Source: an uncultured Bacteroidales bacterium
GTDB taxonomy: Bacteria; Bacteroidota; Bacteroidia; Bacteroidales; Muribaculaceae
Assembly: GCA_900552315.1 (NCBI GenBank)
Contig: URZM01000060.1
Span: 1 to 11,538 of the forward strand
Direction: 5' to 3'
Length of the DNA: 11,538 nt
The translations under genes were made by a program, and so were the position numbers. Below are positions 1 through 6,530 of the stretch, piece by piece (the first letter of the stretch is position 1; each line of letters begins with the position of its first letter). The notes beneath the pieces were generated by a model, which was not told the DNA's origin, made no database searches, and saw only the letters and a program-made list of their open reading frames with translations.

Positions 1-44
1 TTTCGGGGCTGGATATGCTACTAACGAGGCAAAACATACTTATT

Positions 45-536
45 ATGAAAAGTCCCCCAATAACCGAAAGGGAGTTTGCGTCGCTAATACAGGAGCACTC
101 CCGTATCATCAACAAGGTGTGCTATTTCTATGCGACCGACAAGGTGCCGTTTGAGGATTTGCGTCAAGAAATATATGTCGGTATATGGCTTGGCTTGAGG
201 CATTTCCGGGGCGAGAGCAGGATGTCTACATGGATTTACAGGGTCGCCGTAAATTCGGCGCTGATGGCCTTGCGTTCATCCAAGTCTCGGATAGAAACGG
301 TTTCGGTGGATTTCGGTCTGCTTGACCTGTCGAGCGAGATCGATGACGCGCAGCGAGAGAATCTTCAAGTCCTCCAGTCTCTAATCAACGGGCTTGAAGA
401 TATTGAGAAGGCAATTATCCTGCTCTGGCTCGATGAATGCCCGTATGACGAGATTGCCGATACTCTCGGCCTTAAGCGCAATACGGTAGCTACTAAGATT
501 CACCGCATCAAGAACAAACTTTCAAAACAGATATAG
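45..536 (+). CDS. ECF-type RNA polymerase sigma factor (sigma-70 family)
   Basis: An extracytoplasmic-function sigma factor that would direct RNA polymerase to a small set of promoters, probably in response to an envelope signal. From the ATG at 45 it has 163 residues, a normal ECF length. Region 2 lies at about residues 10-80: a helix rich in hydrophobic and acidic residues with DLRQEIYVGIW, then FRGESRMSTWIYRVAVNSA, the usual core-binding and -10-recognition segment. Region 4 lies at about 110-163, with DECPYDEIADTLGLKRNTVA as the helix-turn-helix, followed by KIHRIKNKL. Region 1.1 and region 3 are absent, as expected for ECFs. An in-frame ATG at 15 would add ten residues (MLLTRQNILI) that match no sigma-family feature, so 45 is preferred, though neither start has a convincing ribosome binding site. 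The next gene starts one base after the stop, which points to translational coupling. The promoter is probably outside the window. The regulon is unknown. Confidence 0.93.
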   Translation: MKSPPITEREFASLIQEHSRIINKVCYFYATDKVPFEDLRQEIYVGIWLGLRHFRGESRMSTWIYRVAVNSALMALRSSKSRIETVSVDFGLLDLSSEIDDAQRENLQVLQSLINGLEDIEKAIILLWLDECPYDEIADTLGLKRNTVATKIHRIKNKLSKQI

Positions 537-537
537 T

Positions 538-1089
538 ATGCAACTCGACGAACTCAAAAAGAGCATGTCTACACTTGAGCAGATTCTGGCCAAGACAAAC
601 ACGGACATCAAAATAAATGTGACAGCATCGGGAACAGCTCAGACCAGGCTTCTCAGGAAATTCCGTAAAAGCGTCATGGCATGCCTAATTCTTGCCGTAG
701 TCTTCGCTGCAGGCGCCATCGCCGACATCAACCCGCGTTCTTTTCCGAATAGCCTGAAGATATACCTTGTCGTGTATATGCTGCTTGGCGCGATCTGGTA
801 CGTTATAATGTATGTAAAGCTGCGCAGGATAGACATCTCCACTCTCGCCCCGGCCAAATTATTCTCCAAGACGGCCACGATGAGACTGCTGATGCTCTCC
901 GGGGAAATATTCTTCGGAATAGGCATAGCGATTCTGTTTACCATGCTTTTCCCCACGGCGTGGACATACAACCGCGCAGGCTTCTGGGCAATGGCAGCAG
1001 GCCTCGCAGTCGCTATAATATACAGTGCGGTGCATTATTGGCCTCAGTATATCAGGCTATTCCGTGACCTTAATTCAATCAAGGAGTAG
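538..1089 (+). CDS. Small four-helix membrane protein, possible sigma-factor partner
   Basis: No named family is recognised with certainty. The 183-residue protein has a cytoplasmic-looking, charged N-terminal segment (about 1-44, with a likely amphipathic helix MQLDELKKSMSTLEQIL and a basic patch RLLRKFRK just before the membrane). Four hydrophobic segments follow at about 45-63, 73-93, 117-138 and 147-167. There is no signal peptide, no HxxxCxxC zinc motif of ZAS anti-sigma factors and no FecR-like periplasmic domain. The start lies one base after the sigma stop (TAGTATG), so the two are almost certainly co-transcribed and probably translationally coupled. By genomic position the likeliest role is a membrane-bound regulator of the preceding sigma factor, holding it through the N-terminal tail; this is inference. 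It could instead be an unrelated small membrane protein. A stem-loop terminator follows 18 bases after the stop. Confidence 0.75.
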   Translation: MQLDELKKSMSTLEQILAKTNTDIKINVTASGTAQTRLLRKFRKSVMACLILAVVFAAGAIADINPRSFPNSLKIYLVVYMLLGAIWYVIMYVKLRRIDISTLAPAKLFSKTATMRLLMLSGEIFFGIGIAILFTMLFPTAWTYNRAGFWAMAAGLAVAIIYSAVHYWPQYIRLFRDLNSIKE

Positions 1090-1107
1090 GTGTTGTCTGA
1101 AAATATA

Positions 1108-1140
1108 GGCGCATCAGGACTTTGTTAGTCTTGATGCGCC
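1108..1140. terminator. Stem-loop between convergent genes, probable bidirectional terminator
   Basis: Two 13-base arms (1108-1120 and 1128-1140) pair completely, with one G-T wobble, around the 7-base loop TTTGTTA; an A-T pair at 1107/1141 can extend the stem. It lies 18 bases after the four-helix protein gene on + and 67 bases after the outer membrane protein gene on -. On the - strand the stem is followed by TATATTTTC, a reasonable T-rich tail. On the + strand the tail is only TTCG, so termination there is less certain. Confidence 0.7.
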
Positions 1141-1207
1141 TTCGTGAGAGGTCATAAGATGCGGGATGTGAGCTGGATTTACTCTTCCTAATGAGACGCG
1201 CGGGGAA

Positions 1208-3295
1208 TCAGCGGCCTCCTGCGGTGGAACGGTCAGCGTCGGCGTTTATGTCTGTTAATTTTTCGGCTCCACGGCGCTGGCGTCCCCACTGCAGGTTCCA
1301 GCTCACAGAGATGTAGGGCATGCGCATGTCGAGGCGCATGTGCTGCTCGTTTCGGTTCCACTTGTTCAAAGACTTGCTGCCTTGGTCATATTTCCCGAAA
1401 GGCATAATGATTCCGGCCCCGAACTGCCAGTTTTTCCAGTTGTAGCTCAAATCAATAAGATTCATGTTTTCGCCCCATGAGATTTTCTCGCCCCAGAGGT
1501 CACGTTGGGCATGCACATATTGGCCAGTGAGCACGAATCCCCAGTGCATGAGCTGGATGGAAGCGTTGCCGCTCCATGCGTTGCTGTGGTGGGAGTATCC
1601 GGTGCCACGCATGCGTTCCATACGGTATTGCACGTATCCGCTTGCCATGAGCCAGTCCGGTACAATCTCGATTTGCGGAGCGAGGAAAAATGAGAGGTTC
1701 TGTAGACCACGGCTATTCTCGTAAGTCGAAATCAGACGTTCTCCCTCCCAATAAATAAGCGGGGTGATGGCATCGGGCGAAGTAAACGCCCTAACGCCGA
1801 AAGAGCCGTTGACACGCGGGATGTTGAATCCGTACCGGAAAGTTAGCATATAGGAGTTTGAGGTCTTGAGGTTCTGGTTTCCGACACGCCACTGAAAGCC
1901 GTCGAGCTGCTGAGGCACGACGTTGGTTTCGGCCAGCGAGGGTGCAGACTGCCAGGAGGTGAAGTTGAGACGGAAATTGTGAGACGGATTCAGGGAGTAT
2001 GTGACTGTGGCCTGCGGACGCGGACTCCAGGTGTGGTTGCCCTTGTCGGACTCCTTGAAGAGGAAATCGGTGTACTGTACACCCATGCCGGCAGTAGCGG
2101 ACCACTTGCCGAAGCGGCGGTAGTATTCGGCGAAGAGATAAACCTGGTCCTGCCTCTGGTGGAATATCCGGCCGCCCAGATTCTCGTATTCCGAGCGGTT
2201 GCGGTTAGCTATGTATGAGGCACCGGCTGTGAAACGAGCGTTATCCCAATTCTTTATATAATCGGCCTCCAGGGCGTATGCCTGGTTCCTGTCCTTGATA
2301 TTGGTGTGAATGTCGTTGATCGGGTCAAGTATGGACCCGTGAACATAAGGCCGCTCGACATAGTCGGAGTATGAGCGTCCGAAATAGAAGGAACTGTTGA
2401 AATCGAGTACGAGCATCTGACGGCGTTTGAGAGTCTGCTGCCAGTAGAGCGAAAGGTTAGGCGTGCTGCCGTCTGAGCCTTGGACATCGTGGAGCAGCAG
2501 GTCGTCGGACCCATCGCTAAGAGAAAGGAGTCCGCGATATGCGAGGCGGTCTCTAATACTCTCCATGAAGCCGAGTTCCACGAACAAGACTGTGGTGTCG
2601 GGCTTGATGTAATTATAGGATGCCCAGGCGTTTGCAAAGGTGTTGTCCATAGAGCCACCCCGGGAGGTCTCCGTGCGGGTCACAGAAGCGCCGTCGGAGT
2701 GAGTGAATGTCTCTACGAAATCGCGATGGGACTTGACTTTATTGGCAAGCTTGAAATTGCCGCCCACCTCCCATTGCGACCTGCCGGTATTGAACTTGGC
2801 ATCGGCCATGTACATGCCGAAGGCGGAGTTGAGGGCCGGACGGGCGGTAGTCTGGAGAGAGCCGCCGACAGTGGGGTTGGAGACAATAAAATTCAGGACA
2901 TAGTTGGCGCCGCCGTAACGCAAGCCCGGGTTGTCAATCCACTCGACGCGTTTAATGGTTTCGGGGAGGAGCGCCCTGACCTGGTCCACGGTGGCTTCGC
3001 GCCCGTTGATGCGCAGCTGCACATTCTGCCCGACGGCCTGCACGGAACCGAGGACATCGTTTACGGAGAGGGAGGGAATCATAAGGTTGCTGAGGAGCTG
3101 CATGCCGTCCTTGGCATTGTCAACCGCGCTCTTTGAGGGATGGTAGACATCCATGTCAGACTTATGCACCACCCGAGGAGCCTCGACAACGATTTCCTGA
3201 AGTTCCTGAGCGGGTATGGTGTCCTGAGGAGCCCCCAGTGCAAGCATGTTCAACACAAGGGGGAGCGAGAGGGTTGCGGTAATAATTCGTTTCAT
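1208..3295 (-). CDS. Outer membrane beta-barrel protein with TonB-receptor-like plug
   Basis: An outer membrane protein resembling the Bacteroidetes OMP_b-brl/TonB-dependent receptor group; the cargo is not predictable. From the ATG at 3295 it has 695 residues. Residues 1-22 form a signal peptide (MKRIITATLSLPLVLNMLAL, then GAPQD). Next comes a TonB-box-like stretch, ELQEIVVEAPRVV (about 31-43), then a plug-like domain (about 45-138) with VQLRINGREATVDQVRALLP and VEWIDNPGLRYGG. The remaining 540 or so residues alternate polar and aromatic residues as in a barrel, ending near PYISVSWNLQWGR and a short polar tail. The carboxypeptidase-regulatory-like domain often found at the N-terminus of this group is absent. 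The reading frame continues upstream to a TTG at 3346, but a -7 promoter element lies at 3323-3330 and the signal peptide starts at 3295, so 3295 is the start. The gene converges on the ECF sigma unit, a possible functional link that remains unproven. Confidence 0.9.
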   Translation of the reverse strand: MKRIITATLSLPLVLNMLALGAPQDTIPAQELQEIVVEAPRVVHKSDMDVYHPSKSAVDNAKDGMQLLSNLMIPSLSVNDVLGSVQAVGQNVQLRINGREATVDQVRALLPETIKRVEWIDNPGLRYGGANYVLNFIVSNPTVGGSLQTTARPALNSAFGMYMADAKFNTGRSQWEVGGNFKLANKVKSHRDFVETFTHSDGASVTRTETSRGGSMDNTFANAWASYNYIKPDTTVLFVELGFMESIRDRLAYRGLLSLSDGSDDLLLHDVQGSDGSTPNLSLYWQQTLKRRQMLVLDFNSSFYFGRSYSDYVERPYVHGSILDPINDIHTNIKDRNQAYALEADYIKNWDNARFTAGASYIANRNRSEYENLGGRIFHQRQDQVYLFAEYYRRFGKWSATAGMGVQYTDFLFKESDKGNHTWSPRPQATVTYSLNPSHNFRLNFTSWQSAPSLAETNVVPQQLDGFQWRVGNQNLKTSNSYMLTFRYGFNIPRVNGSFGVRAFTSPDAITPLIYWEGERLISTYENSRGLQNLSFFLAPQIEIVPDWLMASGYVQYRMERMRGTGYSHHSNAWSGNASIQLMHWGFVLTGQYVHAQRDLWGEKISWGENMNLIDLSYNWKNWQFGAGIIMPFGKYDQGSKSLNKWNRNEQHMRLDMRMPYISVSWNLQWGRQRRGAEKLTDINADADRSTAGGR

Positions 3296-3298
3296 CAC

Positions 3299-3329
3299 AA
3301 TTTTGCGTTTTGTAATACGACGCAAAATT
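3299..3329. repeat. Perfect 10-base inverted repeat overlapping the -7 element
   Basis: AATTTTGCGT (3299-3308) and ACGCAAAATT (3320-3329) are exact reverse complements separated by 11 bases. On the - strand the first arm overlaps the -7 element and the second lies in the short 5' leader, ending three bases before the start codon. The arms are about two helical turns apart, centre to centre, which would suit a dimeric DNA-binding protein. In RNA the repeat could instead fold into a weak A+T-rich hairpin in the leader. Confidence 0.5.
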
Positions 3330-3330
3330 A
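3323..3330 (-). promoter_or_regulatory. Bacteroidetes -7 promoter element of the outer membrane protein gene
   Basis: Read on the - strand this is TAATTTTG, an exact match to the Bacteroidetes -7 consensus TAnnTTTG, 27 bases upstream of the ATG at 3295. A good -33 TTTG at the usual spacing is missing: TTGACA (3351-3356) is 20 bases upstream and TTTG (3357-3360) is 26 bases upstream. The missing -33 element may mean that an activator or an alternative sigma factor is needed. The element lies within one arm of a perfect inverted repeat (3299-3329). Confidence 0.55.
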
Positions 3331-3365
3331 CCGCGAGCTGTGACAAGAGATGTCAACAAATGTTG

Positions 3366-3386
3366 AAAAAGCCGGACAGGCCGGGA
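3366..3386 (-). terminator. Weak putative terminator after the DUF2156 gene
   Basis: Shortly after the DUF2156 stop codon, the - strand reads CCGGCCTGTCCGGCTTTTT. This is a short GC-rich stem (four pairs, GGCC/GGCT-type or CCGG/CCGG around a five-base loop) followed by five Ts. The position and T-run fit a Rho-independent terminator, but the stem is short and its pairing ambiguous, so read-through into the outer membrane protein gene is possible. Confidence 0.35.
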
Positions 3387-3394
3387 ATCGCGGC

Positions 3395-4387
3395 TCAGAA
3401 GAGGATGTCGTATTTGGCGAGCAGCGCGGCAGGATGGTAGGACTGTTTGGCGCGTCTGAGGCCCGGGTCACCGGCATCGTCTTCACGGTTTATGTATCTC
3501 AATGCGGGAAATCGAGCGAACATGAAGGCCGCGAAATATTTGTTTATGGCCTCGTAGGCGCCCGGCACGTCGCGGTCGGCCTTCTCAATGTGAATGAACA
3601 GGGTGTCGCCTTTCGTGTCGCCGACCGTGAATGCAACCGGCTGGCCGGCGGCGTAAAGTATACCGCCAGTCAAGGCTGTCTGCTTATGGGCCATGAGGTC
3701 GAGGGTGAGGGCGCAGAGGCGACGCTCGGCGCTCTCCATGACGGAGAGAGTCTCTGTGTCTGCTGATGTTATCTTTTCAAGCAATTTCCGGGCATCGCCT
3801 ATGCGGGAGGGGGTTAACGGAACAAATTCATGGTCAGGAAATGTGGCCTCAAATTTGTTGACGTGATTCCTTTTCTTCGCCATCTTCTTGCCTGACAAGG
3901 TGGCAAGCGGCTCGATGTCATAAAGATAATCGGCCCAGTCAGCCAAAGGTCTCACCTCGCGCGGGAAAAGCAGAGAGAAGGCGTCAAGGGCATATTCAGG
4001 TACGGCCGAGAAGCGCAAAGCCTCACCCTGCGCGTCACACCATTGACGAAGCATAGCCACGCAGCGAGGCAATGGCATCGCGCCGACAGGCAACGAGAAG
4101 GCCACCTTGGACATATCTCCCTCAAGCCTACCCTTGATAAACAACGTGTCGTTGCATATCGCATATCCGTAATCAAAAAGGGGAGCCCAAATCAGCAATC
4201 CGCCATAAGAGAAATCGCATGTACGTCCTCCCTCCAGGCTCATGTATCTCCATAAAAGCGGCATCGCCTCCAGAGTCACCAGGCGGAAAGAAAGCCCGGG
4301 CTCACAACATAAGAGCGAGCCCGGTATGTGCAGTCTGCGACCCTGCTCTCCAACAGTTTTAGTACAAGCGGATATAGTCGGTATCAT
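3395..4387 (-). CDS. DUF2156 protein, related to the phosphatidylglycerol lysyltransferase catalytic domain
   Basis: A soluble protein of the DUF2156/LPG_synthase_C group, which has a double GNAT-like fold. In MprF-type enzymes this domain transfers an aminoacyl group from tRNA to phosphatidylglycerol at the inner face of the membrane. The 330-residue protein has family landmarks: FRLVTLEAMPLLWRYMSLE (about 34-52), LSGKKMAKKRNHVNKF (164-179), GGILYAAGQPVAFTVGD (241-257), VPGAYEAINKYFAAF (about 264-278) and YINREDDAGDPGLRRAKQSY (288-307). No membrane segment is visible, so it lacks the flippase half of MprF. The substrate is unknown; stand-alone members are common in Bacteroidetes and usually uncharacterised. 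The first 30 or so residues are outside the usual domain and contain three cysteines. The next in-frame alternatives are GTG at 4279 and ATG at 4264, the latter cutting into the domain. It is the last gene of the pyrC-side run, 67 bases after the hydrolase gene. Confidence 0.85.
   Translation of the reverse strand: MIPTISACTKTVGEQGRRLHIPGSLLCCEPGLSFRLVTLEAMPLLWRYMSLEGGRTCDFSYGGLLIWAPLFDYGYAICNDTLFIKGRLEGDMSKVAFSLPVGAMPLPRCVAMLRQWCDAQGEALRFSAVPEYALDAFSLLFPREVRPLADWADYLYDIEPLATLSGKKMAKKRNHVNKFEATFPDHEFVPLTPSRIGDARKLLEKITSADTETLSVMESAERRLCALTLDLMAHKQTALTGGILYAAGQPVAFTVGDTKGDTLFIHIEKADRDVPGAYEAINKYFAAFMFARFPALRYINREDDAGDPGLRRAKQSYHPAALLAKYDILF
4296..4324 (-). other. GC-rich hairpin inside the start of the DUF2156 coding region
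   Basis: CCGGGCTC (4296-4303) and GAGCCCGG (4317-4324) form a perfect 8-pair GC-rich stem with a 13-base loop, about codons 22-31 of the annotated reading frame. In the - strand transcript the stem is followed by GCTTTCTTTC, a partly T-rich stretch. It could be a chance feature of GC-rich codons or an early-termination or translation-control hairpin. The structure is seen directly; any function is a guess. Confidence 0.35.
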
Positions 4388-4454
4388 AGCATAAATCAGG
4401 ATTTCAGTACCTACCTGCTAAACAATCCTGTGCCGTATAAGGTTTAGCCATGGC

Positions 4455-5096
4455 TTACAGGTATGGGTTCTGTCTCTTCTCGGCCCCTATGGTTGTAGGC
4501 ATGCCATGACCGGGATATACAACCGTATCGTCCGGGAGCGTCATGAGACGCGAGGATATCGAGTCTATGAGGGTACTGTAATCACCTCCCGGAAGGTCGG
4601 TGCGTCCGATGCTTCCGGCAAACAGCGCGTCTCCTGTAATCACGAAATGCGAGTCGGGACAATACAGCGCGATGGAACCGGGACTATGGCCCGGCACAGC
4701 CAGGACCTTCAGGACACTATCTCCAACCCTGATTTCATCCCCGTCTTCGAGGTATGAGCCTATGACGGTATCCTCCACCTTTAGGGGAATACCGAACATC
4801 CGAGCCTGCTCCTTGACCCTGGCTCCGAGGAACGCATCATCCCTATGCGCCTTTGGGGTGAGGCCGTATTCCTCACATACAAAAGCGTTTCCAAGCACAT
4901 GGTCTATATGAAGATGAGTGTTTATGAGATGCACGGGTTTCAGACCGTATTTCGCCACAGCCTTTCTCAAAGCATCGCGCTCCTCATGGTCCGATACCCC
5001 GGGGTCTACAATAGCACACTCTTTCACGGTCATGTCGGCCACGATATACGTGTTCTCGCCGAAGCCGTTCACCACCAGTTTAATCACTTCCATCAT
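4455..5096 (-). CDS. Metallo-beta-lactamase-fold hydrolase (glyoxalase II-like, YcbL-type)
   Basis: A cytoplasmic MBL-fold hydrolase, similar in size and motifs to YcbL/glyoxalase II-like thioester hydrolases. Counting from the second of two adjacent ATGs (5093), the metal-binding motif THLHIDH gives H60, H62, D64 and H65; further ligands are H136 in VPGHSPGS, D155 in ITGDALFAGSIGR and H196 in VYPGHGMPT. All expected ligands are present, so it should bind two metal ions and be active. The protein ends in the typical EKRQNPYL. The C-terminal substrate-binding domain of true glyoxalase II (about 250 residues) is missing, so hydroxyacylglutathione hydrolysis is not assured; the natural substrate is unknown. 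The frame extends to a TTG at 5117, but family members start near MEVIKLVVNGFGENTY, so ATG 5096 or 5093 is the start. The gene follows the MATE gene by about 60 bases on the same strand and is probably co-transcribed. Confidence 0.9.
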   Translation of the reverse strand: MMEVIKLVVNGFGENTYIVADMTVKECAIVDPGVSDHEERDALRKAVAKYGLKPVHLINTHLHIDHVLGNAFVCEEYGLTPKAHRDDAFLGARVKEQARMFGIPLKVEDTVIGSYLEDGDEIRVGDSVLKVLAVPGHSPGSIALYCPDSHFVITGDALFAGSIGRTDLPGGDYSTLIDSISSRLMTLPDDTVVYPGHGMPTTIGAEKRQNPYL

Positions 5097-5157
5097 AAGT
5101 ATGTCTGATTTTATCAATTAACCCGTATGGGCACGCATTTGTTCGGGAGAGGAGGAC

Positions 5158-6525
5158 TCACACAGCCACAAGTTTCCGTCGAGGACTGCGATATACCTTA
5201 TGGCTGATAATAAAATATGTAACCAGCATGCCGAGGCCGGTAAGAATCCATGTGACAGGATATATCCTGAGCAGAGAGCCTAAACTTTCACCAGCCGGGG
5301 TACATTTCACATATATTATGCGCACAATGCAAGTGCCTATCAAGGTTATGACCATGGGTGTGAACGAATATCCGAGTCCGCGCAAGGCGCCTCCGGCGAC
5401 CTCGTAGCTCGTAGCTACAAACTGCCATGTCAGGACGAGATGCAAGCGGAGCAGGCCGTAGCGCATGGCTTCGGGGTGGTCCGTCAGCAAGCCGATGGCC
5501 CAATGCCCCTGCCAGATGACCAATCCATTGAAAACCAATGATCCGATGGCGCCCAACAGCATGCAGCGCCAAATGACACACTTGCACATGCCCATCTGAC
5601 CGGCACCATAATTGATACTGACAAAAGCCACGGCGGCCTGTACGAAAGCGCTTATGATAAAATAGCCGTACACCTCATATACGACAGCGGCCGCACTGCC
5701 AGCCATAACCTGCGCGCCAAAGGCATTTATGGCAGACTGAATCACCACATTAGAAAGGGCAAAAAGAGTGCCTTGCACTCCGGCCGGAAGCCCGATGCGG
5801 ACCATAGCCCGAAACTCGGGCCAATGGAATCTCATCCCTTTCAGGGACAGATGCAAGTCCCCTTTGCTACGCAACAGTATGAACAACACGCCTGCCGCAC
5901 TCACATAGTTGGAAATCGCCGTGGCTATAGCCACCCCTTCCACGCCTGCCCCAAAGCACAGCACAAGCACCACGTTCAAGGCCACGTTCATGATTCCTCC
6001 TATCACCAGCCACACCAATGGCCTGAGCGTGTCGCCAATGCTGCGTAGCACGGCGCTCGAGAAATTGTATATCATCATGCCAGGGAAACCCAGAGCATAT
6101 ATCTTCAGATACAAGGTGGCCTGGGGCAAGACATCGTCAGGAGTGTCGAGCATCGACAATATGGGGGCAGCTATGAGCAAGCCCAGAACCGCAAGAGCGA
6201 CACCGGCGACTATGGAGAACAATGCCTGAGTGCTTACGGAATGTCGCACCACCTCCGGATTGCCAGCACCCAAGGCTCTCGATATAACGACATTAGCTCC
6301 CAGCGCGATACCCATGAACATGGTGATGATAAGGCTTATTACCGCTCCGTTCGCGCCCACCGCCGCCAAGGCGTCACTGCCTATGAAATGGCCTACCACA
6401 GCCAAATCGACAGAGTTGAAAGATTGCTGCACGACACCGCTGCCTATGATGGGCAGTGCGAACATTATCAGTGTCCGCCACAGGGCGCGCCTGTTCAGCA
6501 TGTCGAGTTTAAGGTTATCCTTCAT
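5158..6525 (-). CDS. MATE family efflux transporter
   Basis: A 455-residue inner-membrane transporter of the MATE family, which exports drugs or metabolites in exchange for Na+ or H+. About twelve hydrophobic segments are visible, in two homologous halves (roughly residues 15-230 and 235-445). Family features include ALPIIGSGVVQQSFNSVDLA followed by VVGHFIG (the conserved membrane-embedded D40), SRALGAGN (about 82-89), AVLRSIGDTLRPL (about 158-170), GLPAGVQGTLFALSNVVIQS in the second half, and GGALRGLGYS near the end. It belongs to the broad DinF/NorM-like bacterial group; the substrate cannot be read from the sequence. The start ATG lies only five bases after the dihydroorotase stop, so the two genes form an operon. 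The C-terminus is short and basic (YRSPRRKLVAV). No truncation is seen. Confidence 0.95.
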   Translation of the reverse strand: MKDNLKLDMLNRRALWRTLIMFALPIIGSGVVQQSFNSVDLAVVGHFIGSDALAAVGANGAVISLIITMFMGIALGANVVISRALGAGNPEVVRHSVSTQALFSIVAGVALAVLGLLIAAPILSMLDTPDDVLPQATLYLKIYALGFPGMMIYNFSSAVLRSIGDTLRPLVWLVIGGIMNVALNVVLVLCFGAGVEGVAIATAISNYVSAAGVLFILLRSKGDLHLSLKGMRFHWPEFRAMVRIGLPAGVQGTLFALSNVVIQSAINAFGAQVMAGSAAAVVYEVYGYFIISAFVQAAVAFVSINYGAGQMGMCKCVIWRCMLLGAIGSLVFNGLVIWQGHWAIGLLTDHPEAMRYGLLRLHLVLTWQFVATSYEVAGGALRGLGYSFTPMVITLIGTCIVRIIYVKCTPAGESLGSLLRIYPVTWILTGLGMLVTYFIISHKVYRSPRRKLVAV

Positions 6526-6530
6526 GTCAC

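Noticed and set aside
2480..3136. + strand open frame opposite the outer membrane protein gene
   Set aside because: It overlaps the signal-peptide-proximal and plug region of a clear outer membrane protein and has no recognisable motif or separate promoter.
3296..3346. N-terminal extension of the outer membrane protein from a TTG at 3346
   Set aside because: The extension would place the start upstream of the -7 element, and the signal peptide begins exactly at the ATG at 3295.
5097..5117. TTG start at 5117 for the MBL-fold hydrolase
   Set aside because: Two adjacent ATGs (5096 and 5093) fit the usual family N-terminus, and the extra residues add nothing recognisable.
5118..5157. Possible terminator after the MATE gene (CCCATACGGG followed by TTAATT)
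   Set aside because: The stem has only three pairs, too weak to call.
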